A DNA stretch of 45,492 bases, from NCBI GenBank assembly GCA_964504335.1, contig CAZDET010000042.1, positions 1 through 45,492 of the forward strand, read 5' to 3'. The DNA is from CAZDET01 sp964504335 (GTDB lineage: Bacteria > Bacteroidota > Bacteroidia > Chitinophagales > Saprospiraceae). This document shows positions 18,239 through 28,840 of the stretch, one piece after another. The position numbers and the translations under genes were made by a program. The stretch's first letter is position 1; each line of letters opens with the position of its first letter. The notes below the pieces were generated by a model that saw only the letters and a program-made list of their open reading frames with translations, made no database searches and was not told where the DNA came from.

Positions 18239-19165
18239 CTTTTCGCTCAGGAAGTTGATGTTTCGGGTGAGTCCTTGAAATTTTGCCCGTTTGACGGCTG
18301 ACTTCCGAAAGACCTGGCCAAAGATTTCCTCTGTTAGCTCCGACCAATCGGATCTATCCATATTTAGCAGATCGGGATGTGGCTCGAAAGCGGGTTCAGT
18401 GTGCCGTTTGGCAAACCGATTCCAGGGGCAGACCTCCTGGCAGATGTCGCAGCCAAACATCCAGTTTTCCATTTTGCCTTTAAATTCGGTCGGGATGGCG
18501 TCTCGAAGTTCAATGGTCAGGTAGGAGATGCACCGGCTGGCATCGAGCACGTACCCGGAAGCCGCGATGGCATCGGTAGGACATGCTTCGATACAACGCG
18601 TACAGGTTCCGCAGTAATCCTTCGTGGGGCTGTCGGGTTCCAGTTCCAGATCGGAGATCAGCTCGGCCAGGAAAAAGTAGGAACCGGCCCGGGGATGGAT
18701 CAGCAGGGTGTGTTTCCCTACCCATCCAATCCCGGAGCGCCTTGCCCAATCACGCTCCAGTACCGGGGCCGAATCGACGAATACCCGGCCTTCCACTTTG
18801 CCGATATGGGTGGTAATCCAATCGACCAGTTGGCGCAGCTTCCGCTTCACTACAAAGTGATAGTCTTCTCCGTAAGCGTACTGGCTGATTTTTGGTGCTT
18901 CCGGGTCTTCCTGCCCATCCGGATTATGGTAATTGTACATCAGGCTCACAACTGATCGAGCCCCGGGCACCAGCTTCGTGGGATCAACTCTTTTGTCGAA
19001 ATGATTTTCCAAATAGGCCATCCGCCCCTGATATCCCTGATTGAGCCAGGCTTCCAGGCGCCTTGCTTCTTCGTCCATAAATTCCGCCTTGGCGACTCCT
19101 ACGAAGCTGAACCCCAAATCGAGCGCCGCCGCTTTCAGCCGTTCCGTCCGTTCCTTCAAATCCAT
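18230..19165 (-). CDS. queG: Epoxyqueuosine reductase QueG
   Basis: A 311-residue protein of family-typical length. QueG is a cobalamin- and iron-sulfur-dependent cytoplasmic enzyme that reduces epoxyqueuosine to queuosine at the wobble position of tRNAs. The N-terminal cobalamin-binding region reads GFSFVGVAKAEF and YQGRMAYLENHFDKRVDP. Two 4Fe-4S motifs are visible, CGTCTRCIEACPTDAI (about residues 186-201) and CDICQEVCPWNRF (about 241-253). The DxDSAPVLERDWA-like segment (FVDSAPVLERDWARRSGIGWVGKH) is diagnostic. The ATG at 19165 gives a normal N-terminus. The gene diverges from the sdh operon; no link in function is evident. Confidence 0.96.
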   Translation of the reverse strand: MDLKERTERLKAAALDLGFSFVGVAKAEFMDEEARRLEAWLNQGYQGRMAYLENHFDKRVDPTKLVPGARSVVSLMYNYHNPDGQEDPEAPKISQYAYGEDYHFVVKRKLRQLVDWITTHIGKVEGRVFVDSAPVLERDWARRSGIGWVGKHTLLIHPRAGSYFFLAELISDLELEPDSPTKDYCGTCTRCIEACPTDAIAASGYVLDASRCISYLTIELRDAIPTEFKGKMENWMFGCDICQEVCPWNRFAKRHTEPAFEPHPDLLNMDRSDWSELTEEIFGQVFRKSAVKRAKFQGLTRNINFLSEKKD

Positions 19166-19297
19166 GGATACCGAACTAAATTTCAGGTAATTGCGAATGA
19201 GAATCTACAAAATTCCGTCGATGTCATATCTTATTCAATATTCTTTTTTAGAACTATTCTAAATAAAAAGCACAAACAGGCCCGTGTTCAAACTCGC

Positions 19298-19329
19298 TTT
19301 GGGGTTCTGACCTTATTAGGATAGATTTG
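19298..19329 (+). promoter_or_regulatory. Bacteroidota-type promoter of the sdhCAB operon
   Basis: TTTG at 19298-19301, a 20-nt spacer, and TAGATTTG at 19322-19329 match the TTTG/TAnnTTTG consensus exactly. The expected start site is near 19336, which excludes the in-frame start at 19329 and supports the ATG at 19362. Confidence 0.75.
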
Positions 19330-19361
19330 TGCATATATACCACCAAAGAAAGAATCACGGA

Positions 19362-20051
19362 ATGAATTGGTTTTTAAGAGTACTTACGTCCTCTATCGGG
19401 CAAAAAATCGTCATGAGTCTAACGGGACTCTTTTTAATCTCGTTCCTGTTCGTCCATCTATCGGGAAACTTGCAGTTGTTGAAGGATGACGGCGGTGAAG
19501 CCTTCAATTTATACGCAAAACTCATGACGTCCAATCCTCTCATCAAGTTTATCAGCTACGGCCTGTATGCTTTTATCCTTATCCATACCATTCAGGGTAT
19601 AACGCTGTGGGTGAAAAACCGGACGGCTCGCGGAAAAGATAAATACGCGGTCAAAACGACCCGCACCGTCGATACGGCTGCTTTCCCCGCCGTGAACATG
19701 GCCTGGTTGGGAATAATCATTTTCGCTTTCATCGTCTTGCACATGTATCAGTTTTGGTTACAGATGAAGCTAGGGTCGATCGATTACGTTATGATTGAGG
19801 GGAAGGAGGTGAAAGACCTGTACTCATTGGTCGTGGTTGCCTTTAACGATCCGATTTACGTGACGATTTACGTCATTTCGATGATTGTTGTAGCCTTCCA
19901 CCTCTGGCACGGATTTCAGAGTTCTTTTCAAACGCTTGGCCTGAATCACAAGAAATACACGCCTGTGATCCAGGCCGTCGGGAAGATTTACAGTGTTCTC
20001 GTTCCGGCGGGCTTTGCGTTGATTCCGATTTACATGTATTTCATGCAATAG
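19362..20051 (+). CDS. sdhC: Succinate dehydrogenase cytochrome b subunit
   Basis: A 229-residue integral membrane protein with about five hydrophobic helices, starting MNWFLRVLTSSIGQKIVMSLTG. It is the single fused cytochrome b subunit of a type B (SdhCAB, dihaem) succinate:quinone oxidoreductase, as is usual in Bacteroidota. Candidate haem-ligand histidines lie in the helices (FLFVHLSGN, LIHTIQG, IVLHMYQF, VAFHLWHGFQS). The subunit anchors SdhA and SdhB to the membrane and passes electrons to quinone. It is first in the operon, 36 bp before sdhA. A longer frame begins at 19329 with a non-ATG codon, but the promoter position supports 19362. Confidence 0.95.
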   Translation: MNWFLRVLTSSIGQKIVMSLTGLFLISFLFVHLSGNLQLLKDDGGEAFNLYAKLMTSNPLIKFISYGLYAFILIHTIQGITLWVKNRTARGKDKYAVKTTRTVDTAAFPAVNMAWLGIIIFAFIVLHMYQFWLQMKLGSIDYVMIEGKEVKDLYSLVVVAFNDPIYVTIYVISMIVVAFHLWHGFQSSFQTLGLNHKKYTPVIQAVGKIYSVLVPAGFALIPIYMYFMQ

Positions 20052-20087
20052 TTTCACCCTTTGGGGTGATCATTTAAATATATACTG

Positions 20088-22088
<2,001 letters not shown>

Positions 22089-22123
22089 GTATCGGCTTCA
22101 ATTGCCGATTAAAACATAGCGCA

Positions 22124-22879
22124 ATGCACATCACGCTGAAAGTCTGGCGCCAGGGAGGCAAGCACAAAGGTGAGTTCGTGAAGTACGAACTCGATAATGT
22201 CTCCGAGCACATGTCCTTCCTGGAAATGCTGGACGTACTCAACGAAGAATTAATCGCAAAACAAGAGGAGCCGGTCGCCTTTGAGCACGACTGCCGCGAA
22301 GGTATCTGTGGGACGTGCAGCCTGGTGATCAATGGCTATCCCCACGGACCGATGCAGGGAACGACCGCCTGCCAACTTCATATGCGCCATTTCAAAGACG
22401 GCGACACGATTACCGTCGAACCCTGGCGCGCCAAAGCATTTCCCGTCGTTCGCGACCTGGTGGTAAATCGCGATTCTTTCGACCGAATCATTCAGGCCGG
22501 TGGGTTTATCAGCGTCAATACCGGCCAGGCCCAGGATGGTAACGCCGTCCCGATCCCGAAAGATACCGCCGCAGAGTCGTTCAACGCAGCCACCTGCATC
22601 GGCTGTGGTGCCTGTGTGGCAGCTTGCCCCAACTCCAGTGCTATGCTCTTCGTTGGTGCCAAGGTGAGCCACCTGTCCCTCTTACCGCAAGGTAAAGTAG
22701 AAGCTGCCCGCCGGGCCAAGAACATGATCGAACAACACGATGCCGAAGGCTTCGGTCGGTGCTCCAACATTACTGCCTGCCAGGCAGAATGTCCAAAGGG
22801 TATCTCTGTCGAGCACATCGCACGACTCAATCGGCAGTATATCGCTTCGGTATTCGGCTCCGATAAGAAAGGGGAATAG
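22124..22879 (+). CDS. sdhB: Succinate dehydrogenase iron-sulfur subunit
   Basis: A 251-residue electron-transfer subunit. The N-terminal 2Fe-2S ferredoxin domain has CREGICGTCSLVINGYP (about residues 52-68) with a further cysteine in TTACQLHM. The C-terminal domain holds the 4Fe-4S ligands CIGCGACVAACPN (about 157-169) and the 3Fe-4S region CSNITACQAECPKGI (about 210-224). It carries electrons from SdhA flavin to SdhC haem and quinone. It is last in the operon; no conventional terminator follows, but a long octamer-based inverted repeat begins right at its stop codon. Confidence 0.97.
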   Translation: MHITLKVWRQGGKHKGEFVKYELDNVSEHMSFLEMLDVLNEELIAKQEEPVAFEHDCREGICGTCSLVINGYPHGPMQGTTACQLHMRHFKDGDTITVEPWRAKAFPVVRDLVVNRDSFDRIIQAGGFISVNTGQAQDGNAVPIPKDTAAESFNAATCIGCGACVAACPNSSAMLFVGAKVSHLSLLPQGKVEAARRAKNMIEQHDAEGFGRCSNITACQAECPKGISVEHIARLNRQYIASVFGSDKKGE

Positions 22880-23015
22880 TACTTTAGTCAGTTAGTACTT
22901 TAGTCAGTTAGTCAATTTGAACCTCGGCCTGGGGAGTACAAGTCTTTTATTAAAGAACTTGATACACAATGCATTGAAGTACTAATGAACTAAGAGACTA
23001 AAGTACCAAAACACT
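22878..23015. repeat. Degenerate octamer tract with orientation flip, locus B
   Basis: The left arm from 22878 reads in 8-nt steps (AGTACTTT, AGTCAGTT, then the same two again, then AGTCAATT), including an exact 16-bp tandem duplication at 22877-22908. The right arm, 22968-23015, holds six octamers that are the same kind of word in reverse complement (for example GAAGTACT at 22976 and AAAGTACC at 23000). The centre, near 22950, holds a short imperfect hairpin. It lies between the convergent sdhB and ssb genes and may act as a two-way terminator. Confidence 0.75.
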
Positions 23016-23349
23016 AAGCCCTGCTTCCTACAAAAGTGAGCTCGGAAACTATGACCTCGGAGCGCTGCTGTTCCTTTCCCTCCTGGTTGGTCCATTTACG
23101 GTGTTGCAGGCTGCCGTTGACCACCACTTGTTTTCCCTTTTCCAGATAGGGAGCCAGTTTTTCACTCCGCTTTCCCCAGAGTACGCACTCGTGCCAATCG
23201 GTTTGTTCTACGCGTTCGCCTTCCTGGTTTTGGTAGTAGCGATTTGTAGCAAGGCTGAAGCGCAAACCAGGCTGACCGTTTTTGAGGGTGAAGGTGTCGG
23301 CATTGCGGCCCAGATGGCCAATCAGGGTTACGGAATTTCGAAGATTCAT
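23014..23349 (-). CDS. ssb: Single-stranded DNA-binding protein
   Basis: A 111-residue OB-fold protein that binds single-stranded DNA in replication, repair or recombination. It starts MNLRNSVTLIGHLGRNADTFTL and contains the typical SSB blocks LRFSLATNRYY, TDWHECVLWGKRSEKLAPYLEKGKQVVVNGSL and RSEVIVSELTFVG. It is a short form: it ends at the OB fold and lacks the Gly-rich linker and acidic tip that recruit partner proteins, so it may be a secondary SSB paralogue rather than the main replication SSB (inference). The start at 23349 was chosen by homology; 11 more residues upstream are open. A -7-like CATCTTTG lies on the minus strand at 23388-23395. Confidence 0.93.
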   Translation of the reverse strand: MNLRNSVTLIGHLGRNADTFTLKNGQPGLRFSLATNRYYQNQEGERVEQTDWHECVLWGKRSEKLAPYLEKGKQVVVNGSLQHRKWTNQEGKEQQRSEVIVSELTFVGSRA

Positions 23350-23427
23350 AGTCTGGTTGTTAATAGTGTTTTGAAAATCCAACGCTGCAAAGATGATGGG
23401 GTAGAACCTTACGAAACCGTTATTAGA

Positions 23428-23454
23428 CGTTTATAAACGGATATAAACGTTTAT
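23428..23454. promoter_or_regulatory. Paired 12-bp palindromes, candidate operator
   Basis: Two perfect 12-bp palindromes, CGTTTATAAACG (23428-23439) and ATAAACGTTTAT (23443-23454), sit 3 bp apart between the divergent ssb and TonB-receptor genes. Both contain TAAACG/CGTTTA half-sites. They lie about 45-70 bp upstream of the receptor's -7 box and about 33-60 bp upstream of the ssb -7-like box, so a DNA-binding regulator of one or both is plausible. Confidence 0.5.
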
Positions 23455-23498
23455 TACGGCTAATCGAACGGATAGATGGCCCTCCGAATAGCTTTCCG

Positions 23499-23506
23499 TA
23501 TTTTTG
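23499..23506 (+). promoter_or_regulatory. Bacteroidota -7 element for the TonB-dependent receptor
   Basis: TATTTTTG matches TAnnTTTG and lies 31 bp before the ATG at 23538. No -33 TTG is seen at the usual distance, which would fit an activator-dependent promoter. Confidence 0.5.
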
Positions 23507-23537
23507 ATCCGATACAGAAGGATCAGAGGCTAACTTC

Positions 23538-25946
23538 ATGTTACGGATAATACTTTGCTGTTTTTTTTTAACGACCACCTATATTGTAGGAGCACAATTA
23601 CTCACCATCGTCGATTCGGCAACCCGCCAGCCGCTCGAACTAGTGACTATTTACAGTGAAGCCCCTTCGGTTTATGCCACTACCGATTCAGCCGGGCAAG
23701 TCGATCTGACGCCCTTCGCTGGTGCTCCCCGGATTGCAATCCAGATGTTGGGTTATCAACCGATCATTCGATCGTATCAGCACTTAAAAAGGATCTCAAC
23801 GATTGCCCTCGCCGCCGATCAGGTGGCTCTTGAACAGATTGTTGTATCAGCCACGCGCTGGAATCAGTCCCGCCGGGAAGTACCTGCAAAAATCCGGACC
23901 ATCAGTCAACGGGACATCGCCCTAACACAACCCCAAACCGCGGCGGATTTACTCGGAAGTTCCGGAGAAGTTTTTATCCAAAAAAGCCAATTGGGAGGCG
24001 GCAGTCCCATGATCCGGGGGTTTTCTACCAATCGCTTGCTATACACCGTGGATGGAGTTCGGATGAACACGGCCATTTTCCGCAGCGGCAACCTGCACAA
24101 CGTGATCTCGCTGGATCCCTTCGCGCTCCAAAGTGCCGAGATATTATTCGGTCCCGGCTCCGTGATTTACGGCAGCGATGCCATCGGTGGGGTGATGGCT
24201 TTTCAGACGCTGGAGGCGCCCTTCAGCAATACCAACAAGCGCCTTTTTACCGGAGGGAGCACTCTTCGGCACGCCACTGCCAGCGGAGAGCGAACCGCCC
24301 ACGTACACGGGAGCCTCAGCGGCACCAATTGGTCGGTATTAAGCAGTATTACGACTACACGCTACGGGGATTTGCGCATGGGCAGCCACGGCCCCACCGA
24401 CTATCTGCGCCCCGGCTACGTCGTGCGCATAGATGGAGAAGATCGCGTGGTTCTCAACGGTGATCCGCGCCGGCAACGTCCCACCGGCTACCGCCAGTGG
24501 AATGTCACGCAAAAAGTCCGGTATCGCCCGCACCCGGATTGGGAGCTGCGCTATGGTCTGCACGTTTCAAGAACCTCGGATTTCCCGCGCTACGACCGGC
24601 TGCTGCGCACCCGCAATGGCTTGCCCCGCAGTGCGGAGTGGCAGTATAGCCCGCAAAAGTGGTTGATGCAACTGTTGGAGGTCCGACACGATCGAGGCAA
24701 TCGATTCTACGACCAGATGCATCTACGGCTAGCCCATCAGCAATTCGCAGAGGGCCGTATCGATCGCGATTTCAATGCCCGCTGGCGCACCGACCGGCAA
24801 GAACGGGTCCGGGCGCTATCCGCTAATCTCGACTTGCAAAAACGGCTTACCGATCGCTCGCGGCTGTTCTACGGCGCAGAAGTTGTCGGAAACCACGTCC
24901 GATCTACCGGCTCCAGAATGGACATCGAAACGGGCGCGCAGGAATCGGCTCCTTCCCGCTACCCCCAGGCAACCTGGGCCGCATACGCCGCTTATCTGAA
25001 CTATCAGCTGCGGCTTCACCCTACCCTACTCCTGCAACTGGGCGGGCGGTATAGCGTATTTTCAATAGATGCCAATTTTCGCAATAACCTCGACTTTTAT
25101 CCCTTCCCGGAATCAGAGGCCCAACTGCAGCACGATGCCTTCACCGCAAGTCTGGGAGCCACCTATCACCCCAACGACCGCTGGTCGTTCAGCGGGCAGT
25201 TGGCAACCGGTTTCCGGGCTCCCAACGTGGATGATATCGGCAAGGTGTTTGACTCCGAACCGGGTGCAGTGGTGGTTCCCAATCCGGGTCTACAAGCCGA
25301 ATACGCCTACAATGCCGAAGTGGGCCTGGCCCGGCAATTCGGTCGCCGGGTGAAAATCGACCTGGCACTGTATTCCACTTGGCTCGATCAGGCGCTGGTG
25401 CGCCGCAACTTCCAACTTAATGGCCAGGACAGCATTCGGTACGATGGGGAGCTCAGCCAGGTACAGGCCATTCAAAACGCCGCCGAGGCACGCGTATACG
25501 GGCTACAGGCAGGCCTGGAACTCAAATTGCCGGCGGGATTTGGCTTTACCACGCTCTTCAGTATTCAACAAGGAGAAGAAGAACTCGAAGATGGGCGGCG
25601 CGGCCCGAGTCGCCACGCTGCTCCGGCCTTCGGCCAGACAACTCTAAGCTTCAAGCGGCAACGCCTGGAGGTGCGCGCGCAGGCCGTTTACCACTTCGAA
25701 CGATCCTTCGAAGACCTGCCCCTCGAAGAACGCGCCAAAACCCATCTCTACGCCTTGGATTCAGAGGGAAACCCCTACAGCCCAGGCTGGTATACGCTCG
25801 ATTTGAGAGGACTCTACCAAATCACCGATCACCTGCTGCTGAGCGGCGGCCTGGAAAATCTCACCGATCAGCGGTACCGGCCTTACAGCTCCGGCCTGGC
25901 GGGTGCCGGTCGGCAGGTTGTTATTGCCATTAGCGCCAAGTGGTGA
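23538..25946 (+). CDS. TonB-dependent outer-membrane receptor, possibly for haem
   Basis: An 802-residue receptor. Residues 1-19 are a signal peptide ending VGAQ. Residues about 20-95 are a carboxypeptidase-regulatory-like domain (SATRQPLELVTIYSE). Residues about 105-215 form the plug (VVSATRW, GGGSPMIRGFSTNRLLYTVDGVRMN, GPGSVIYGSDAIGGVM). The rest is a 22-strand barrel ending VVIAISAKW. The FRAPNVDDIGKVFDSEPG and later NPGL segments (about residues 560-590) resemble the FRAP/NPNL box of haem and haemoglobin receptors such as HmuR. Haem or iron uptake is therefore the best guess, but no haem-handling lipoprotein or HmuY lies nearby. The receptor would use TonB-ExbBD energy encoded elsewhere. 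Confidence 0.9.
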   Translation: MLRIILCCFFLTTTYIVGAQLLTIVDSATRQPLELVTIYSEAPSVYATTDSAGQVDLTPFAGAPRIAIQMLGYQPIIRSYQHLKRISTIALAADQVALEQIVVSATRWNQSRREVPAKIRTISQRDIALTQPQTAADLLGSSGEVFIQKSQLGGGSPMIRGFSTNRLLYTVDGVRMNTAIFRSGNLHNVISLDPFALQSAEILFGPGSVIYGSDAIGGVMAFQTLEAPFSNTNKRLFTGGSTLRHATASGERTAHVHGSLSGTNWSVLSSITTTRYGDLRMGSHGPTDYLRPGYVVRIDGEDRVVLNGDPRRQRPTGYRQWNVTQKVRYRPHPDWELRYGLHVSRTSDFPRYDRLLRTRNGLPRSAEWQYSPQKWLMQLLEVRHDRGNRFYDQMHLRLAHQQFAEGRIDRDFNARWRTDRQERVRALSANLDLQKRLTDRSRLFYGAEVVGNHVRSTGSRMDIETGAQESAPSRYPQATWAAYAAYLNYQLRLHPTLLLQLGGRYSVFSIDANFRNNLDFYPFPESEAQLQHDAFTASLGATYHPNDRWSFSGQLATGFRAPNVDDIGKVFDSEPGAVVVPNPGLQAEYAYNAEVGLARQFGRRVKIDLALYSTWLDQALVRRNFQLNGQDSIRYDGELSQVQAIQNAAEARVYGLQAGLELKLPAGFGFTTLFSIQQGEEELEDGRRGPSRHAAPAFGQTTLSFKRQRLEVRAQAVYHFERSFEDLPLEERAKTHLYALDSEGNPYSPGWYTLDLRGLYQITDHLLLSGGLENLTDQRYRPYSSGLAGAGRQVVIAISAKW

Positions 25947-26035
25947 TCATCATTTGATTGAAGGGCGAACAAATAGGCAGCTCCTCCTGTACCACCCAAA
26001 CACCTTTCGCCCCTTCTTTACCCAACACGATCGCC

Positions 26036-26731
26036 ATGGAGGATAGCTTCAATCGACCCAGTGCCATATTTTTCGACGTCAACGAAACCTTACTCGACTT
26101 AGGCCCCGTCCAGGATGCCGTTGCTACCGCGCTTGGCGGCCGCCCCGATCTGGTCTCACTATGGTTCACAACGACGCTTCATTACTCTCTCAATGAGACC
26201 GTAGCGGAACGATTTCATTCCTTTCAGGAGATCGGACGCGCCTGCCTGCAGATGATCGCCGATCAACAAAATATCCGGCTGGATAGCTCCAGCGCGGATG
26301 CAGCCTTTAATCAGTTTACCCGATTGGCTCCCCACAGCGACGTCTTACCGGCCATGCAAGCCTTACAGAAGGCAGGATTGACCTTGTATGCCCTCACCAA
26401 TTCGCCCTCACGGACCTTGCAGCGACAAATGGAAAATGCAGAGCTGACCGGCTTTTTCGACAAGCTATTCAGCGTAGAAGAAATCGGCCTCTATAAACCC
26501 CACCGCTACGTGTATCGATGGGCTGCCCGCCGGGCGGGACGCCGCCCTGAGGATATCATGATGGTGGCTGCTCACGCCTGGGATATCGCCGGTGCCCAGT
26601 GGGCAGGGCTCCGTACAGCATTCATCGCCCGACCGGGAAAAGCCACGTATTCGCTGGCGGATGAGCCAGAAATTATTCAACCCGACCTCATCGGAGTGGC
26701 AGATTATTTACTCAACCTGCGCGCTGTCTGA
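26036..26731 (+). CDS. HAD-superfamily hydrolase, haloacid dehalogenase type II-like
   Basis: A 231-residue cytoplasmic hydrolase. The nucleophile Asp lies in motif I FFDVNETLLDLG (about residues 14-25), Ser/Thr in motif II LYALTNSPSRTL, Lys in motif III GLYKPHRYVYRWAARR, and the acidic motif IV is represented by MMVAAHAWDIAGAQWAG, a pattern typical of L-2-haloacid dehalogenases. The cap domain is the short helical type. The true substrate may be a haloacid or a phosphorylated small molecule. The reading frame extends to a TTG at 25958, but the ATG at 26036 fits the family. It lies 89 bp after the TonB receptor. Confidence 0.88.
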   Translation: MEDSFNRPSAIFFDVNETLLDLGPVQDAVATALGGRPDLVSLWFTTTLHYSLNETVAERFHSFQEIGRACLQMIADQQNIRLDSSSADAAFNQFTRLAPHSDVLPAMQALQKAGLTLYALTNSPSRTLQRQMENAELTGFFDKLFSVEEIGLYKPHRYVYRWAARRAGRRPEDIMMVAAHAWDIAGAQWAGLRTAFIARPGKATYSLADEPEIIQPDLIGVADYLLNLRAV

Positions 26732-26832
26732 TTACGGATTCATCTTATTGGATATCAATTCAGAACACATCTGAAACCACCTCGCTTCATTTGGAGTTAG
26801 GTAGGTAGTTCCTGTTATTTAAAACGGACCGT

Positions 26833-28218
26833 ATGTCAAATTACCCGCAAGCAACCGAGGCCCACACTATCGATTTCTCGGCCTACGCGCACCATATTCC
26901 AACCACCGGTCGCAAGCGCATTGTCGTGATCGGCGGAGGCTTTGCCGGCATGAATTTTATCCGCAAATTGCCCCGGAACAAGTATCAGATCGTGCTGTTC
27001 GACAAGCACAACTACCATACTTTTGCCCCCCTTCTTTACCAGGTGGCTATGGCCGGCCTGGAGGCTCCGTCGGTCGTTCGGCCGCTGCGGCGCTTGTTCA
27101 ACCGCCAGCGCAATATCCACTTTCGCATGCTCAAGGTATTGCGCATCGACCCGCAAGCCAAAAAGGTGTACACGCTAGTCGATGAATTGCGCTACGACTA
27201 CCTAGTCATTGCGACGGGAACGCAGCCCAATTTCTTCGGCAACGAACAGATCAAGAAGTTTTCCTTTCCCCTCACTACCCTGCCGAATGCCGTAGATATC
27301 CGTACCCGTGTATTGCAAAACCTGGAACGGGCCAGCCTGAGCTCCGATCCGGCAGAACAGAAGCGGCTCCTGCACTTCGTACTCGTCGGGGGCGGCCCGA
27401 CCGGCGTCGAATTGGCCGGAGCTCTGGCCGAACTCAAGCGCAATACCTTGCCGGCAGATTACCCCGACATGAACGTCAATCAAATGCGTGTAACCCTTGT
27501 AGAAGGGGCGAATCAGATTCTCCCCCCCATGTCGAAACAATCGGGGAAGCGTGCGCAGGAAAGCCTTGAAAATCTTGGCGTAGACGTCCTCCTCAACACT
27601 CTAGTAACGGATTACGATGGCCGGACCGTAACCTTAAGTAATGGCAAAACACTAGCATCCGAACTACTCATTTGGGCCGCCGGGGTCAAAGGTTCGATCA
27701 TCGATGGATTTCCGGAGGAAAGCGTAATGCGCTCCAAATTTGTGGTCGATGAATACAACCGGGTGAAAGGCGCAGAGAACGTTTTTGCCATCGGCGATGT
27801 CACCCATTTTCCTACCGAGGAATACCCCAAAGGCTTGCCCGGCGTTGCCCAGGTTGGCATTCAGCAGGGCCAGCATCTGGCCAAAAACCTCACCCGGATC
27901 GATCAGGGAAAGGAGTTGAAACCCTTCTCCTATCTCGACAAAGGCACCCTGGCAACTATCGGTCGCAACCGCGCCGTGGGCGACTTGCCCTTCAACATCA
28001 AGGTATCCGGCTTCATTGCCTGGTTCATTTGGGCGAGCGTGCACTTATTTTATTTAGTCGGCTTCCGCAACCGGCTCATTACCTTTGTCAACTGGGCCTT
28101 TAGCTACATTTCGTATACCAATAAGATCCGGATCATTATTCATCCGGTGTTGAGAGAGGGCACTGCTGCCGCAGAACAGGAAAAGGCCATCCACCAGGTC
28201 AACGAAGTGAGTGCCTAG
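26833..28218 (+). CDS. ndh: Type II NADH:quinone oxidoreductase (NDH-2)
   Basis: A 461-residue flavoprotein that passes electrons from NADH to quinone without pumping protons. The first dinucleotide fold (FAD) is IVVIGGGFAGMNFIRKL (about residues 30-46), the NADH fold is FVLVGGGPTGVELAGALAEL, and the second FAD contact is NVFAIGDVTHFP. The segment HNYHTFAPLLYQVAMAGLE is characteristic of NDH-2. The C-terminal region (about residues 390-440) has hydrophobic and amphipathic helices (FIAWFIWASVHLFYLVGF) that attach it to the inner face of the membrane. It works alongside SdhCAB in supplying the quinone pool. Only 7 bp separate its stop from the stop of the convergent unknown gene. Confidence 0.96.
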   Translation: MSNYPQATEAHTIDFSAYAHHIPTTGRKRIVVIGGGFAGMNFIRKLPRNKYQIVLFDKHNYHTFAPLLYQVAMAGLEAPSVVRPLRRLFNRQRNIHFRMLKVLRIDPQAKKVYTLVDELRYDYLVIATGTQPNFFGNEQIKKFSFPLTTLPNAVDIRTRVLQNLERASLSSDPAEQKRLLHFVLVGGGPTGVELAGALAELKRNTLPADYPDMNVNQMRVTLVEGANQILPPMSKQSGKRAQESLENLGVDVLLNTLVTDYDGRTVTLSNGKTLASELLIWAAGVKGSIIDGFPEESVMRSKFVVDEYNRVKGAENVFAIGDVTHFPTEEYPKGLPGVAQVGIQQGQHLAKNLTRIDQGKELKPFSYLDKGTLATIGRNRAVGDLPFNIKVSGFIAWFIWASVHLFYLVGFRNRLITFVNWAFSYISYTNKIRIIIHPVLREGTAAAEQEKAIHQVNEVSA

Positions 28219-28225
28219 CAGCCGG

Positions 28226-28840
28226 TTAATTGGGAGATAATTTCATCAAATAGGCCGCCAGCCGATCAAAAGTATCCAGCTCCTGCTCGGGGGTAAACCG
28301 CCTTTGCAATCGGGAGCGATGGGCCTTCCACAAGTCTTCGATGGAGTGAGGATTCCTCAGGTACTGAATGCCTATTCCCCGAACGGCCCGGTGGTAATCG
28401 TTGTGCAACCAGGGCTCCAGCCCCTCGGGATGCGCATTGAATAATCGATCTAAGGCCGCCAACTCGCGAAAGCGGTTGAAAAAGCGACCCGGCTCCGTCC
28501 CCGCAAAAGATAATAACTCCTCGGGTAGAGATGATTCGTCCGTAGCTACGAATCGGCGGGGGCTTCCCTTCAGCAGCTTCCAGTGCGGAACGACCAACGT
28601 CATTGCATCCTTCCGAAATCCTCGGAGCCCTTGGGTAAAAGTATATACCAGGCCCTCTACCTCCTCGTTCCGAATTCCGGAATGCAACTCCCAATACGAG
28701 CCGTTTTCCACTTCTGATCGCGCTAAAATCAAGCATTCAAAACCCGATTCGGTAGTACGCCGGAGTTGATGCAACTCCGGCAACAGATCGAAGGTGGAGT
28801 CCGAAAGCGCGGCCGCCAATTGGGAAAGGTAATGGAGCAT
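28226..28840 (-). CDS. Conserved-looking hypothetical protein
   Basis: I do not recognise this 204-residue protein. It starts MLHYLSQLAAALSDSTFDLLPELHQLRR and has no signal peptide or membrane segment. The N-terminal half reads as mixed alpha/beta with a WELHSGIRNEEVEGLVYTF stretch; the C-terminal half is helical and rich in Arg and aromatic residues (FFNRFRELAALDRLF, WKAHRSRLQRRF). The ATG at 28840 is preferred over 28885 because an intrinsic terminator-like hairpin with seven U residues ends about 30 nt upstream of it, inside the longer frame. The upstream region has no gene for more than 500 bp, suggesting an attenuated leader. Confidence 0.75.
   Translation of the reverse strand: MLHYLSQLAAALSDSTFDLLPELHQLRRTTESGFECLILARSEVENGSYWELHSGIRNEEVEGLVYTFTQGLRGFRKDAMTLVVPHWKLLKGSPRRFVATDESSLPEELLSFAGTEPGRFFNRFRELAALDRLFNAHPEGLEPWLHNDYHRAVRGIGIQYLRNPHSIEDLWKAHRSRLQRRFTPEQELDTFDRLAAYLMKLSPN

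Noticed and set aside
25958..26035. N-terminal extension of the HAD hydrolase from a TTG codon
   Set aside because: The extra 26 residues are Ser/Thr/Pro-rich and unlike the family; the ATG at 26036 places motif I at the usual distance.
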